A stretch of DNA of 64,000 nucleotides from Alistipes sp. (GTDB lineage Bacteria; Bacteroidota; Bacteroidia; Bacteroidales; Rikenellaceae), in NCBI GenBank assembly GCA_017398045.1, contig JAFQHI010000025.1, forward strand, positions 1 through 64,000, in the 5' to 3' direction. The notes under the pieces were generated by a model. That model saw nothing but the letters and a program-made list of their open reading frames with translations, ran no database searches and was not told where the DNA came from. The position numbers were made by a program, and so were the translations under genes. Numbering within the stretch: position 1 is the first letter of the stretch; every line of letters starts with the position of its first letter. Below, in pieces: positions 42,632 to 51,867 of this stretch.

Positions 42632-44278
42632 TTACTTCTTGGTCACGCGGAACCAATCGGCATCCATCCAACCGCCGTCGTTCTTGTGAATCTCGGCATC
42701 GACAAAGTAGCCAATCTTGGCACCAATCCAGTGACCGGCCTGTGCCTCGAACTCCTCGCCCAGCTCCTGGAACTTCTTGCCATCCTTGCTATACGAGAAA
42801 CGGCAGAAGAGACGAGGTTGCTCGCCCTTATTCCACACCTGGCGAATCTTGCAACGGAAATAGACATCCACAGGCTCCATATCCGAGGTGTAGGCTGCCG
42901 TAGCAACCACCTTCTCGGGCGTACCCTGACGCATAGCCTCCGTGCAGCGCGTCTGCTCGACAACAACCTTACCCTCCTTCAGCTTCAGGCCAATCGTGGC
43001 GTAGTCGTGACCCATCATGATAAGACCCATGCGGTCGCCCTCATACTTGGGGCTGAACTTCACCTTCGTCGTAGCCACATAGTCGGGGGCATTGACCTTC
43101 TGCAACAGCAGGTTACCGTTGTCCGAGAGGTTGCGCCACTCGCTATCGTGCGCACGGCAGTAGAGACGAATCTCGCCTGCAGAGGGGTTCGTGAAGAGCC
43201 AATGCAGCTGCGGATTGGCGTGCCACTGCCACTGCAAGCCCAACGTGCGCTCCGAGAACTCGTCGCTATCGGCCGGCGTCTTAATTGCCGACTTGACGTT
43301 CGTGGCGGGCATCTTGTACTCCTTCACCGGCTCACCGATGCCGTTACCGTCGTAGTCCTCGCCCATCGTACACCAATCATCCTCGGTCCACTTCATCGGC
43401 TGAAGGTGGCATACGCGACCATAGGCATACATATCGACAAAGTGCATGAACCAGCAGTTACCCGCTACGTCCTCGACCCAACCACCTTGGTGCGGTCCCG
43501 GGATGCCCGTAGAACCCTCCTCCAGGACGGTCTTAATCTCGTAGGGACCCCACGGCGAACGCGAGCGCAGCACCACCTGCCAGCCCGTCTTCACGCCACC
43601 TGCGGGGGCAAAGACATAGTACCAGCCGTTGCGCTTGTAGAACTTCGGACCCTCGATGGTGGGATGCTCCCCGTGGCCATCGAAAATCATCACATCCTGC
43701 CCGATGAGGCTCATGCCATCGGGGGTCATCTCGCTCACCGACAAGATGCTCTTAAAGCCGGCACGCGAACCTGCCCAACCGTGTACGAGGTAGGCCTTGC
43801 CATCCTCATCCCACAGCGGCGAAGTATCGATGATACCCTTCGCAGCCTTCACCAGGTGGGGCTTGGTCCACTCACCACGCGGGTCCTGCGTCTTCGACAT
43901 CATCACACCGCGGTCGGGGTCACCCCAATAGATGTAGTACCAGCCGTCGTGATAACGGAAGCAGGGGGCCCACACACCGTCACCATGGCGCGGCTTATCG
44001 AACCAATCATAAGGGGGTTGGTCGATGAATACATGATTCACAATCTCCCAATTCACCAAATCGGTCGAGTGAAGAATCGGCAGACCCGGCACGCAGTTGA
44101 ACGACGAAGCGGTCATCCAATAATCATCCCCTACACGAATCAAATCGGGGTCCGAGTAGTCGGCATAGAGTACGGGGTTCTTGTACTTGCCGTTGCCCAA
44201 ATCGGGCGTCCATACCGTCTGCGCCGTAGCTACCGAAAGGGTCATGAGCGCGAGGCAGGCAAAAAACAATCTCTTCAT
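42632..44278 (-). CDS. glycoside hydrolase family 43 protein
   Basis: A 548-residue exported enzyme (signal peptide to about residue 20, SVATAQ). The five-bladed propeller has the catalytic base in YADYSDPDLIRVGDDYWMTA and the general acid Glu in TIEGPKFYKRNGWYYV. A C-terminal beta-sandwich (about residues 350-548) of the beta-xylosidase C-terminal concanavalin-like type follows. GH43 enzymes remove arabinose, xylose or galactose from plant polysaccharides; here a pectin side chain is the likely target. Its ATG overlaps the stop of the pectin esterase gene (TAATG). It is the last gene of the hexuronate operon. Confidence 0.9.
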   Translation of the reverse strand: MKRLFFACLALMTLSVATAQTVWTPDLGNGKYKNPVLYADYSDPDLIRVGDDYWMTASSFNCVPGLPILHSTDLVNWEIVNHVFIDQPPYDWFDKPRHGDGVWAPCFRYHDGWYYIYWGDPDRGVMMSKTQDPRGEWTKPHLVKAAKGIIDTSPLWDEDGKAYLVHGWAGSRAGFKSILSVSEMTPDGMSLIGQDVMIFDGHGEHPTIEGPKFYKRNGWYYVFAPAGGVKTGWQVVLRSRSPWGPYEIKTVLEEGSTGIPGPHQGGWVEDVAGNCWFMHFVDMYAYGRVCHLQPMKWTEDDWCTMGEDYDGNGIGEPVKEYKMPATNVKSAIKTPADSDEFSERTLGLQWQWHANPQLHWLFTNPSAGEIRLYCRAHDSEWRNLSDNGNLLLQKVNAPDYVATTKVKFSPKYEGDRMGLIMMGHDYATIGLKLKEGKVVVEQTRCTEAMRQGTPEKVVATAAYTSDMEPVDVYFRCKIRQVWNKGEQPRLFCRFSYSKDGKKFQELGEEFEAQAGHWIGAKIGYFVDAEIHKNDGGWMDADWFRVTKK

Positions 44279-45285
44279 TATTCAGCAGGGTTTTCTTTAT
44301 TAAACGTACCATTCCAGGGCCAGCGATACTGCTCCGAGCCGACCTTCAGGGCGAAAATCTTCTCCAGCGTGTATTCGTTGGCCACCTGCTCGGCCGTCAA
44401 TTCGTGCGACCACTTCACACGCTTCGAACGGTCGGCACCCGGGCCGTAGCAGTTGTACTCGGCATAGAACGAACGCTCCTCGCGGTCCTTCGCCCCCCAA
44501 TTGTGCCAACCCTCGGGACGAATCTCCTCGGGCATATAGCACTCAATCCACACCGTGCGGCCGGTCGATTTCCAGGGGCGACCTAGGTACATGGCCGTCA
44601 CCTCCTCACCGCACGTGATGCGGCAGTTGCGGAAGATGTAGCCATAAATCGTACGCTCGGCCGTCGAGGCTGCCGTGATGTAGCTGTTCTGCTTGCAGTG
44701 AATCTCGCAATTGTCAAAGACCGTGGTCGAGGCACCGAAGATAAAGTCGGTCGTACCCTCGATGTAGCAGTTCTTGACATAGATGCGGGCCACGTAGTCC
44801 TTCGTGAAGAAGGTGTCCTGATTGCCCAGCATACGGCAGTTCTCGATGATGATGCGGTCACCGCGCGTCTCGACTGCCACGGCCTGACCTACACGGCCGG
44901 CCGCGTTCTCAATCGTGAGATTTTGCAGATGTACCTCATCGGCCTGAATCGACATGGTCCACGTATCGTAGGTGGTCATCGTGTAACCATCCACCACCTT
45001 GCCCGTGTGGTCGTCCCAGACGATTTTTACATCACCCTCACCGACAATCGTCAGCTTGTCCTTATAGACATCAATCGTGATTTTCTCGCGATAGACACCG
45101 GGCTTAACGGTAATCGTGCGCCATACGGGCGACTTCGAGGGCAGTGCGTCGAGGCACTCCTGCAACGAGGTATAATCGCCCGAGCCGTTGCAATCGACCA
45201 CATACTCGGTCTTGGGGGCCTTCTCACCGCAGCAACACGACACGAAGAGAAAGACCGAAGTCAGAAAAGTTAAAAGGCGTTTCAT
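44278..45285 (-). CDS. pectin methylesterase (CE8), lipoprotein
   Basis: A 335-residue right-handed beta-helix esterase, lipoprotein by a Cys-rich box (FLFVSCCC, residues 17-19). CE8 motifs are in order: GDYTSLQECLDALP, QAVAVETRGDRIIIENC, LGNQDTFF, YIEGTTDFIFGAS with the catalytic Asp, and YLGRPW with the substrate-binding Arg. It removes methyl esters from homogalacturonan so that lyases and hydrolases can act. It lies 12 bp after the altronate dehydratase gene and overlaps the GH43 gene by one base. Confidence 0.93.
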   Translation of the reverse strand: MKRLLTFLTSVFLFVSCCCGEKAPKTEYVVDCNGSGDYTSLQECLDALPSKSPVWRTITVKPGVYREKITIDVYKDKLTIVGEGDVKIVWDDHTGKVVDGYTMTTYDTWTMSIQADEVHLQNLTIENAAGRVGQAVAVETRGDRIIIENCRMLGNQDTFFTKDYVARIYVKNCYIEGTTDFIFGASTTVFDNCEIHCKQNSYITAASTAERTIYGYIFRNCRITCGEEVTAMYLGRPWKSTGRTVWIECYMPEEIRPEGWHNWGAKDREERSFYAEYNCYGPGADRSKRVKWSHELTAEQVANEYTLEKIFALKVGSEQYRWPWNGTFNKENPAE

Positions 45286-45296
45286 AGGTTTCTTGT

Positions 45297-46790
45297 TTAG
45301 AGCGTTACACCCGTCTTAAAAATGGCAATCTCCTTGAAGCCCGTCTTCTCGTGCTTGAGCTTATCGCCATTTACGGTGGCAATAATCTTCTCGATAAGAC
45401 GCTCCAGCACCACCTGCGGCTCCTCGTCCTCGACCATCGTACCGGCATTGAAATCAATCCAGTTGGCCTTGAACTTCGAGAGCTGCGTGTTGGTCGAAAT
45501 CTTCATCGTCGGCACAAAGGCACCAAACGGCGTACCGCGACCGGTCGTAAAGAGGACAATCTGGCAACCCGACAGAGCCAGCGACGAGGCGGCTACGAGG
45601 TCGTTACCCGGAGCCTGCAACAGGTTCAAACCCGGCTTCACGAGGGGCTGGCAATAGGTCAATACATCGACCACCTGCTGCGCACCACCCTTCTGCACGC
45701 AACCGAGCGACTTCTCCTCCAGGGTCGTAATACCACCCTTCTTGTTACCCGGCGAGGGGTTTTCGTAAATCGGCTGGTCGAACTTGCGGAAGTAGCCCTT
45801 GAAATCGTTAATCAGGCAGACCGTATTCTCGAAGACCTCCTTATTTACAGCGCGGTCCATCAGAATCGTCTCGGCACCGAACATCTCGGGAACCTCCGTC
45901 AGAATCGTCGTACCACCCTGTGCAATCAGCCAATCCGAGAACAGACCCACCAGCGGGTTGGCCGTGATGCCCGAGAAACCGTCCGAACCACCACACTTCA
46001 GACCTACTCGCAGGTAGCTCAACGGCAGCGGCTCACGCTTATCCTCGCGCGTCTTCTCGACCAGCTCCTTGCAAATCTCGAAGCCCGTCTCAATCTCATC
46101 CTCAACCTCCTGGGCAATGAGGAACTTCACGCGCTCCTCGTCCCACTCGCCAATCACCTCCTTGAACGAGGCAATCTGGTTGTTCTCGCAACCCAGACCC
46201 AGCACCAAGACGGCACCGGCATTGGGGTGCTTAACGAGCGCAGCCAGGGCGTGCTGCGTATTCGCGTGGTCCTCGCCAAGCTGCGAGCAGCCGTAGTTGT
46301 GCGTATAGACGCGCACATCATCCAAATGCGAGCAGTCGCACTCACGCTTTACACGCTCGGCAATAGCCTGTGCCTGACCATTCACGCAACCCACCGAGGG
46401 GACAATCCACAACTCGTTGCGGATACCCATCGTGTTGTTCTTGCGAAGATAACCCATCACCTTCAGCTCGTCGCGCTTCGGGTAGTTAATCTCGTAGGTC
46501 TTGTGGTCGTAGGTATATTCGAGGTTGTCGTGCAGGTTGGTCTTCAGGTTGTGCGAGTGAATCCAACCACCCTCCTCCACGGCTGCCGTAGCATGGCCAA
46601 TCGGATAACCATATTTGATGACATTCTCACCCTCGGCAATCGGTCGGATGGCAAACTTGTGGCCACGCGTAATATCCTCCTTGAGCGTAATCTGCTTGCC
46701 GTCGATTTCGACCACCTCGCCCGCCTTCACATCGTCGGCAATGGCTACAGCCACGTTATCCACGGCATTGATTTTCAGAAATCTTTTCAT
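45297..46790 (-). CDS. uxaA: altronate dehydratase UxaA
   Basis: A 497-residue full-length enzyme with an N-terminal SAF domain (residues 1-100) fused to the large UxaA/GarD domain. It dehydrates D-altronate to 2-keto-3-deoxygluconate. Motifs seen are GYPIGHATAAVEEGGWIHSH, FLRKNNTMGIRNELWIVPSV-like block near residue 115 and LKCGGSDGFSGITANP. The leader holds an intercistronic hairpin (46825-46860) and hairpin repeat copy B beyond the upstream gene. It is the sixth gene of the hexuronate operon. Confidence 0.94.
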   Translation of the reverse strand: MKRFLKINAVDNVAVAIADDVKAGEVVEIDGKQITLKEDITRGHKFAIRPIAEGENVIKYGYPIGHATAAVEEGGWIHSHNLKTNLHDNLEYTYDHKTYEINYPKRDELKVMGYLRKNNTMGIRNELWIVPSVGCVNGQAQAIAERVKRECDCSHLDDVRVYTHNYGCSQLGEDHANTQHALAALVKHPNAGAVLVLGLGCENNQIASFKEVIGEWDEERVKFLIAQEVEDEIETGFEICKELVEKTREDKREPLPLSYLRVGLKCGGSDGFSGITANPLVGLFSDWLIAQGGTTILTEVPEMFGAETILMDRAVNKEVFENTVCLINDFKGYFRKFDQPIYENPSPGNKKGGITTLEEKSLGCVQKGGAQQVVDVLTYCQPLVKPGLNLLQAPGNDLVAASSLALSGCQIVLFTTGRGTPFGAFVPTMKISTNTQLSKFKANWIDFNAGTMVEDEEPQVVLERLIEKIIATVNGDKLKHEKTGFKEIAIFKTGVTL

Positions 46791-46824
46791 CTCAAAAGTT
46801 TGTGTTTTCAGGATTTTAGCAAAA

Positions 46825-46860
46825 GAGGGGCGATGTGCGCTTGCATGGCACTCGCCCCTC
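46825..46860 (-). other. intercistronic hairpin upstream of uxaA
   Basis: GAGGGGCGA (46825-46833) pairs with TCGCCCCTC (46852-46860), with an inner GTGC/GCAC pair. On the minus strand it follows hairpin repeat copy B. Confidence 0.5.
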
Positions 46861-46896
46861 GATTAACGTGTTAGCACATTAAATTTGGATAAATGT

Positions 46897-46992
46897 GGGG
46901 ATTTTTAGGCTTGCGCCGTGACCGAAACCGCAGCATACTCGACGTATGTGAGGATTTCGGCCACAAGCATAACGCCAAAATCACCCATTTAG
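46897..46992. repeat. CATAC-core hairpin repeat, copy B
   Basis: Outer blocks GGGGATTTTTAGGC and GCCAAAATCACCC pair. Inner variable arms GTG-a-CCGAAA (46918-46927) and TTTCGG-c-CAC (46955-46964) flank the fixed core GCAGCATACTCGACGTATG. It lies 7 bp beyond the uxaB stop. Confidence 0.75.
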
Positions 46993-46998
46993 GCAAAT

Positions 46999-48453
46999 TT
47001 AAGCAAGGAACTTCTTGAGGGCAGCAGCCATACCCAGCTCCTCAATATCCTTGAGGTACTTGGCAACGGCGGGAACAAAGCCCGGAACCTCCGAGAAGTC
47101 AACGGTGAAGATACCGCTCTCCTTCACAATCTTGGCTACCGTACCCTCCAAATCCTCCGAATTCCAGTTGTTGCGGATGTAGGCAACGAACTCGGCCGTA
47201 TCATCCGGCTCGAAACCGCTCTTGGGGCTGTAGTAGGCCATCAAAGCAGCGAAGGTCATGCACTCATGCTCGGCAACCTTACCGGCCTTGAACCAGTTGT
47301 CCTTCACGGTCGGATAGTTACGAGCCTCCCACTTCGAGAGCGAGTTGAGTGAAATCGACTTCAGCATATGCTTGATGTAGGGGTTGTAGAAACGCTCCAG
47401 GATGCTCGAAGCAAAGGCCTTCAGCTCCTCCTGGTCCTCCTCAATCATCGGAATCACCTCCTCGGCTACCATGTCGTTGACGAACTTCTCGATGTCGGGC
47501 GTATTGAAGGCATCCATCACCGTCTCGCAACCCATCAGCAGAGCCATCGTCACCATACCGGTGTGCGAACCATTCAGGATGCGCACCTTCTTGTCGCGGA
47601 ACTGCTTAATCGAGGGCATGAAAATCACGTGCAGACCGGCCTTATCGAGCGGCAGCAACTCCATGACCTTCTTATAACCCGGACCACCGATAGCCCACAG
47701 GTGATACAGCTCGGCCTTCACAACGAGGTTATCCTCGAAGCCGACCTCCTCCTGAATCTCCTTAATCGTATCGCGCGGGAAGCCCGGAACGATGCGGTCA
47801 ACGAGCGTGTCGCAGAAGTGGCAGTTAGCCTCTACCCAGTCGATGAAGTCCTGACCCAGCTTGTGGTACTCGGCGTGCTTGATTACATACTCGTGCAGCG
47901 TCGAACCGTTGTTCTCAATCAGCTCGCAGCAGATGATAACCAAACCCTTCTCGGGGTCACCGTTGAAGTGCTTGAAACGCTTGTACAAGAGAGCCGTCAT
48001 CTTGGCGGGATACGACTTCGGCGGGCAAGCCGTCAAATCGTCACCCTCCTCGTAGCGGATACCGGCCTCGGTCGTGTTCGAGATGGTAATCTTCAACTCG
48101 GGCGAGAGGAAGTACTGCTCATACTTGGCATACTCCTCATAGGGGTTGAACGAATCCATCACGCTCTTTACGAGGCGAACATCCTTCTTCGGCTGCTTGT
48201 TCTCGATACCCTCAAGATATACATGATACATATTATCCTGCTCGTTGAGCATCTCGACCATCTTCAGCACCTTCTTCTCGGGGTCGATAATCGGCTGGCA
48301 AATGGCCACACCGGCATCCATCACGCCCTTCTCGTTGGCGATGTCAATCTGCCAATCCACGAAGGCACGCAGGAAGTTACCCTCACCAAACTGAAGGATT
48401 TTTACGGGACGCTCGACCTTCTCGACCGTCGTCTTATTGAGTTTCTTAATCAT
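46999..48453 (-). CDS. uxaB: tagaturonate reductase (altronate oxidoreductase) UxaB
   Basis: A 484-residue member of the long-chain mannitol dehydrogenase family that reduces D-tagaturonate to D-altronate with NADH. The N-terminal Rossmann region reads ILQFGEGNFLRAFVDWQIDI. ITISNTTEAGIRY and the catalytic helix segment IRILNGSHTGMV-like block (KVRILNGSHTGMVTMAL, about residue 290) with its Lys/Asn/His residues are intact. It follows the hexuronate carrier gene in the operon by 37 bp. Confidence 0.94.
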   Translation of the reverse strand: MIKKLNKTTVEKVERPVKILQFGEGNFLRAFVDWQIDIANEKGVMDAGVAICQPIIDPEKKVLKMVEMLNEQDNMYHVYLEGIENKQPKKDVRLVKSVMDSFNPYEEYAKYEQYFLSPELKITISNTTEAGIRYEEGDDLTACPPKSYPAKMTALLYKRFKHFNGDPEKGLVIICCELIENNGSTLHEYVIKHAEYHKLGQDFIDWVEANCHFCDTLVDRIVPGFPRDTIKEIQEEVGFEDNLVVKAELYHLWAIGGPGYKKVMELLPLDKAGLHVIFMPSIKQFRDKKVRILNGSHTGMVTMALLMGCETVMDAFNTPDIEKFVNDMVAEEVIPMIEEDQEELKAFASSILERFYNPYIKHMLKSISLNSLSKWEARNYPTVKDNWFKAGKVAEHECMTFAALMAYYSPKSGFEPDDTAEFVAYIRNNWNSEDLEGTVAKIVKESGIFTVDFSEVPGFVPAVAKYLKDIEELGMAAALKKFLA

Positions 48454-48490
48454 TTCTGTATAAGTTTGTTAGAATTTCTTACTTAACGTA

Positions 48491-49939
48491 TTACTCGATA
48501 ACAATCGGCTTGTGCTTCGGCACGAGCGTCTTCATAATCGACCAAGCGATGAGGTAGGCCACGGCGCAGATGCAGAAGATAATCATGTAACCTGCGGGCT
48601 TACCCTCGAAACCGGCAAACGTGAAGGCCGAACCCTGCGTCTCGGCATAGGTGAAGAGCATACCGGCACCCTTGTTGATGAGGAACGAACCGCAACCACC
48701 GGCCATGGCACCGATACCCGTAATGGTAGCGATGGTCGATTTGGGGAACATATCACCCGTCGTCGAGAAGAGGTTAGCCGACCAAGCCTGGTGGCCTGCA
48801 CCGGCGACACCGATAATCAGAGCGGGGAACCAAACCGAGATACCCTGCAACGGCTGTGCAAAGAGGGCGAAGAGGGGGAAGAAGGCAAAAATCAACATGG
48901 CCAACATACGACCCGAATAAGGCTCCATACCCTTCTTCTCAACGAACAGCTTGGGCAGATAACCACCACCAATCGAGAGAACCGTAACAATCAGATACAG
49001 CACGAATACGAGCATCTTACCCATCGTCGTGTCCATACCGTAGCCGCACTCCGAGAAGTAAGCCGGAGCCCAGAACAGGTAGAACCACCAAACACCATCG
49101 GTGAAGAACTTACCGGCGATGAACGACCAGGTCTGCTTGTAACCGAAGCACTTGAGGAAAGGAATCGTCTTCTCCTCCTCGGCAGCGGGCTTCACCTCCT
49201 TCGGAGCGTCCTTCTCATCCTGGAGGATGTACTCCAACTCGGCAGCATTTACGTGCTTCGACTTCTCGGGCTTCTCATACATATATACCCAGAAGAACAT
49301 CCAGATGAAACCGAGCGCACCAATGATGATGAAGGCCATCTCCCAACCCATAGCCTGGGCCAGAATGGGAATCGTCAGCGGAGCTGCCAATGCACCTACC
49401 GAAGCACCTGCATTGAAGAGCGACGTAGCCAAAGCGCGGTCCTTCTTGGGGAAGTACTCGGCCGTTACCTTGATAGCTGCGGGGAAGTTACCGGCCTCAC
49501 CAAGAGCAAGGATGGCACGGCATACGAGGAAGAGCCATACACTCAAGGCTGCGGCAGCCATCGCAGCCTCCGAGCCATTCTCAAGCGCCTTCAGAGCCTC
49601 AATCGACTCGTGGCCCTGAATCGTCATCGTCATCCAGCCGCAACCTGCGTGCATACAGGCACCCAGCGACCAAACACCGATAGCCCACAAGAAACCCTTC
49701 TTCGTACCCATCCAGTCCACGAACTTACCTGCAAAGAGGCAAGCGATGGCATAGAAAATCGAGAAGAAACCGGTAATCGTACCGTAGTCCGAGTCGGTCC
49801 AGTGGAATTCGGGGGCAATAAAATCCTTCCACGTCAGCGAAAGTACCTGGCGGTCCATGTAGTTAACGGTCGTTGCTACAAAGAGCAGCAGGCACATCCA
49901 CCAACGCCAGTTGGTCATTTTTTCTTTGAACTGTGTCAT
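48491..49939 (-). CDS. MFS hexuronate transporter
   Basis: A 482-residue carrier with 12 membrane segments of the anion:cation symporter type (ExuT-like). The early block VATTVNYMDRQVLSLTWKDF (about residues 20-39) is a hallmark of this family. A cytoplasmic loop rich in Lys/Glu (about residues 240-265) joins the halves. It imports galacturonate or glucuronate across the inner membrane. Context supports the substrate: it lies between the KDPG aldolase and tagaturonate reductase genes. Confidence 0.88.
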   Translation of the reverse strand: MTQFKEKMTNWRWWMCLLLFVATTVNYMDRQVLSLTWKDFIAPEFHWTDSDYGTITGFFSIFYAIACLFAGKFVDWMGTKKGFLWAIGVWSLGACMHAGCGWMTMTIQGHESIEALKALENGSEAAMAAAALSVWLFLVCRAILALGEAGNFPAAIKVTAEYFPKKDRALATSLFNAGASVGALAAPLTIPILAQAMGWEMAFIIIGALGFIWMFFWVYMYEKPEKSKHVNAAELEYILQDEKDAPKEVKPAAEEEKTIPFLKCFGYKQTWSFIAGKFFTDGVWWFYLFWAPAYFSECGYGMDTTMGKMLVFVLYLIVTVLSIGGGYLPKLFVEKKGMEPYSGRMLAMLIFAFFPLFALFAQPLQGISVWFPALIIGVAGAGHQAWSANLFSTTGDMFPKSTIATITGIGAMAGGCGSFLINKGAGMLFTYAETQGSAFTFAGFEGKPAGYMIIFCICAVAYLIAWSIMKTLVPKHKPIVIE

Positions 49940-49971
49940 TTTTGGTTGTTTTGCTTATTGATTTTAGTGAA

Positions 49972-50646
49972 TTATTTCTTACCACGAATCTCGGCAATGA
50001 TGTCGAGGCACTCACGGCACTTCTCCGTTACATAGGTCCAATCCTCGGCCTTCACCTTATCCGACGGGAAGAGCTTCGAACCCATACCTACGCAATATAC
50101 ACCGGCCTTGAACCACGACGTGAGGTTCTCACGGTCGGGCGAAACGCCACCCGTAACCATAATCTTCGACCAGGGGCAGGGAGCCATCAGACCCTTCACC
50201 ATGTTGGGGCCATAGATGTCACCCGGGAAGAGCTTCGTCAGGTCGCAACCCAGCTCCTGGGCCTTACCGATCTCCGATACCGTACCGCAACCCGGGCAGT
50301 AGGGAATCGAACGACGGTTGCAGACGGGAGCAATGTCGGGGTTGAACAGCGGACCTACGATGAAGTTGGCACCCAGCTGAATGTAGAGCGCAGCCGTGGG
50401 AGCATCAACAATCGAACCGATACCCAACGCCAGCTCGGGACACTCAACAGCAGCCCACTTTACCAGCTCGCCGAAAATCTCGTGGGCGAAATCGCCACGG
50501 TTCGTGAACTCGAAAGCGCGTACACCACCCTCGTAGCAGGCCTTTACGACCTTCTTGGCAACCTCAACGTCCTTATGATAGAATACGGGAACCATACCCG
50601 TCTCGCCGATTTTCTTCATCACGGCGATTTTATCAAACTTTGCCAT
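49972..50646 (-). CDS. eda: KDPG aldolase (2-dehydro-3-deoxy-phosphogluconate aldolase)
   Basis: A 224-residue class I aldolase that splits KDPG into pyruvate and glyceraldehyde-3-phosphate. Glu in AFEFTNRG (about residue 46), and the Schiff-base Lys in LTKLFPGD (about residue 140), are in place. [23 protein letters not shown] is the usual substrate loop. The ATG at 50646 is preceded by a class 1 AT-rich repeat and, further up, hairpin repeat copy C, which separate it from kdgK. It is the third gene of the hexuronate operon. Confidence 0.93.
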   Translation of the reverse strand: MAKFDKIAVMKKIGETGMVPVFYHKDVEVAKKVVKACYEGGVRAFEFTNRGDFAHEIFGELVKWAAVECPELALGIGSIVDAPTAALYIQLGANFIVGPLFNPDIAPVCNRRSIPYCPGCGTVSEIGKAQELGCDLTKLFPGDIYGPNMVKGLMAPCPWSKIMVTGGVSPDRENLTSWFKAGVYCVGMGSKLFPSDKVKAEDWTYVTEKCRECLDIIAEIRGKK

Positions 50647-50725
50647 GTTGCAAATTCAGAATTTAGAATTTAGAATGTAGAATTCAAAATTATATAAATA
50701 GGTATTAAGATAATAGGTATAACGA

Positions 50726-50820
50726 GGGGATTTTTAGGCTTGCGAAGCTCCGCGATGCGCAGCATACTGAGCGTATGTGAGCAATCGCGGAGCGATGCAT
50801 AACGCCAAAATCACCCGTTA
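50726..50820. repeat. CATAC-core hairpin repeat, copy C
   Basis: GCTCCGCGAT (50747-50756) and ATCGCGGAGC (50784-50793) are perfect arms around the fixed core GCAGCATACTGAGCGTATG. Outer blocks GGGGATTTTTAGGC and GCCAAAATCACCC pair. It ends 7 bp from the kdgK stop. Confidence 0.75.
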
Positions 50821-50826
50821 GACATA

Positions 50827-51846
50827 TTATCTTTGAACGCGGCCGTTCGCATTACCACCTGCCAACGACTCCACCTCCTCAACCGATACGAGGTTGAAGT
50901 CGCCGTTGATGGTGTGCTTCAGGGCCGAAGCAGCCACAGCAAACTCGAGGGCCTCACCCTGGTTGGGCTTGGTCAGAAGGCCGTGGATAATACCACCCGA
51001 GAAGGAGTCACCTCCACCAACGCGGTCGATAATCGGGTTGATGTCGTAACGCTTCGACTCGTAGAACTCCTCGCCGTTGTAAATCATCGCCTTCCAGCCG
51101 TTGTGCGTAGCCGAGAACGACTCGCGCAGGGTCGAAATCACATACTTAAAATCGAACTCCTTGGCCATCTGCGTGAAGATGCCCTTGTAGCCCTCAGCAT
51201 TGGTCTCACCACCCTCAACATCAGCATCGGGCTTGAAACCGAGGCACAGCTCGGCATCCTCCTCGTTACCGATGCAGACATCAACATACTGCATCAGCGG
51301 ACGCATAATCGACTGGGCCTTCTCCTTCGTCCAGAGCTTCTTGCGGAAGTTCAGGTCCACCGAAACCGTCACACCGTGACGCTTGGCAGCCTCGCAAGCG
51401 AGCTTCGTCAGCTCGGCAGCCTTGTCCGAAATGGCGGGCGTGATACCCGACCAGTGGAACCAATCGGCACCCTCCATGATGGCATCGAAGTCGAAGTCGG
51501 TCGTATCGGCCTCGGCAATCGACGAGTGAGCGCGGTCGTAAATCACCTTCGAGGGACGCATCGAAGCACCCGTCTCGAGGAAATAGATACCCACACGGTC
51601 ACCGCCACGAGCGATATAATCGGTCTTCACGCCATACTTGCGCAGGGCATTGACGGCCGACTGACCAATCTCATGCTTCGGGAGCTTGGTTACGAAGTAG
51701 GCCTCGTGGCCATAGTTGGCGCAGCTCACAGCTACGTTAGCCTCACCACCACCATAAACCACGTCGAACGAATCCGACTGAACGAAGCGCGTGTTACCGG
51801 GCGTCGAAAGGCGGAGCATAATCTCGCCTAAAGTTACGATTTTCAT
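50827..51846 (-). CDS. kdgK: 2-keto-3-deoxygluconate kinase
   Basis: A 339-residue PfkB-family sugar kinase that phosphorylates 2-keto-3-deoxygluconate to KDPG. The N-terminal GEIMLRLSTPGNTRFVQSDS and GGGEANVAVSCANYG motifs bind substrate; the C-terminal PIIDRVGGGDSFSGGIIHGL holds the catalytic Asp and anion hole. It follows uxaC by 21 bp as the second gene of the operon. A hairpin repeat lies just beyond its stop. Confidence 0.93.
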   Translation of the reverse strand: MKIVTLGEIMLRLSTPGNTRFVQSDSFDVVYGGGEANVAVSCANYGHEAYFVTKLPKHEIGQSAVNALRKYGVKTDYIARGGDRVGIYFLETGASMRPSKVIYDRAHSSIAEADTTDFDFDAIMEGADWFHWSGITPAISDKAAELTKLACEAAKRHGVTVSVDLNFRKKLWTKEKAQSIMRPLMQYVDVCIGNEEDAELCLGFKPDADVEGGETNAEGYKGIFTQMAKEFDFKYVISTLRESFSATHNGWKAMIYNGEEFYESKRYDINPIIDRVGGGDSFSGGIIHGLLTKPNQGEALEFAVAASALKHTINGDFNLVSVEEVESLAGGNANGRVQR

Positions 51847-51867
51847 CTTTTGAAAAGTTTTGAGTTA

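Noticed and set aside
46897-46992. Integron attC-like sites (GCC/AAC and GTTAG motifs in the hairpin repeats)
   Set aside because: The copies are isolated, not a cassette array, lie at fixed distances after stop codons of core pathway genes, and no integrase is present.
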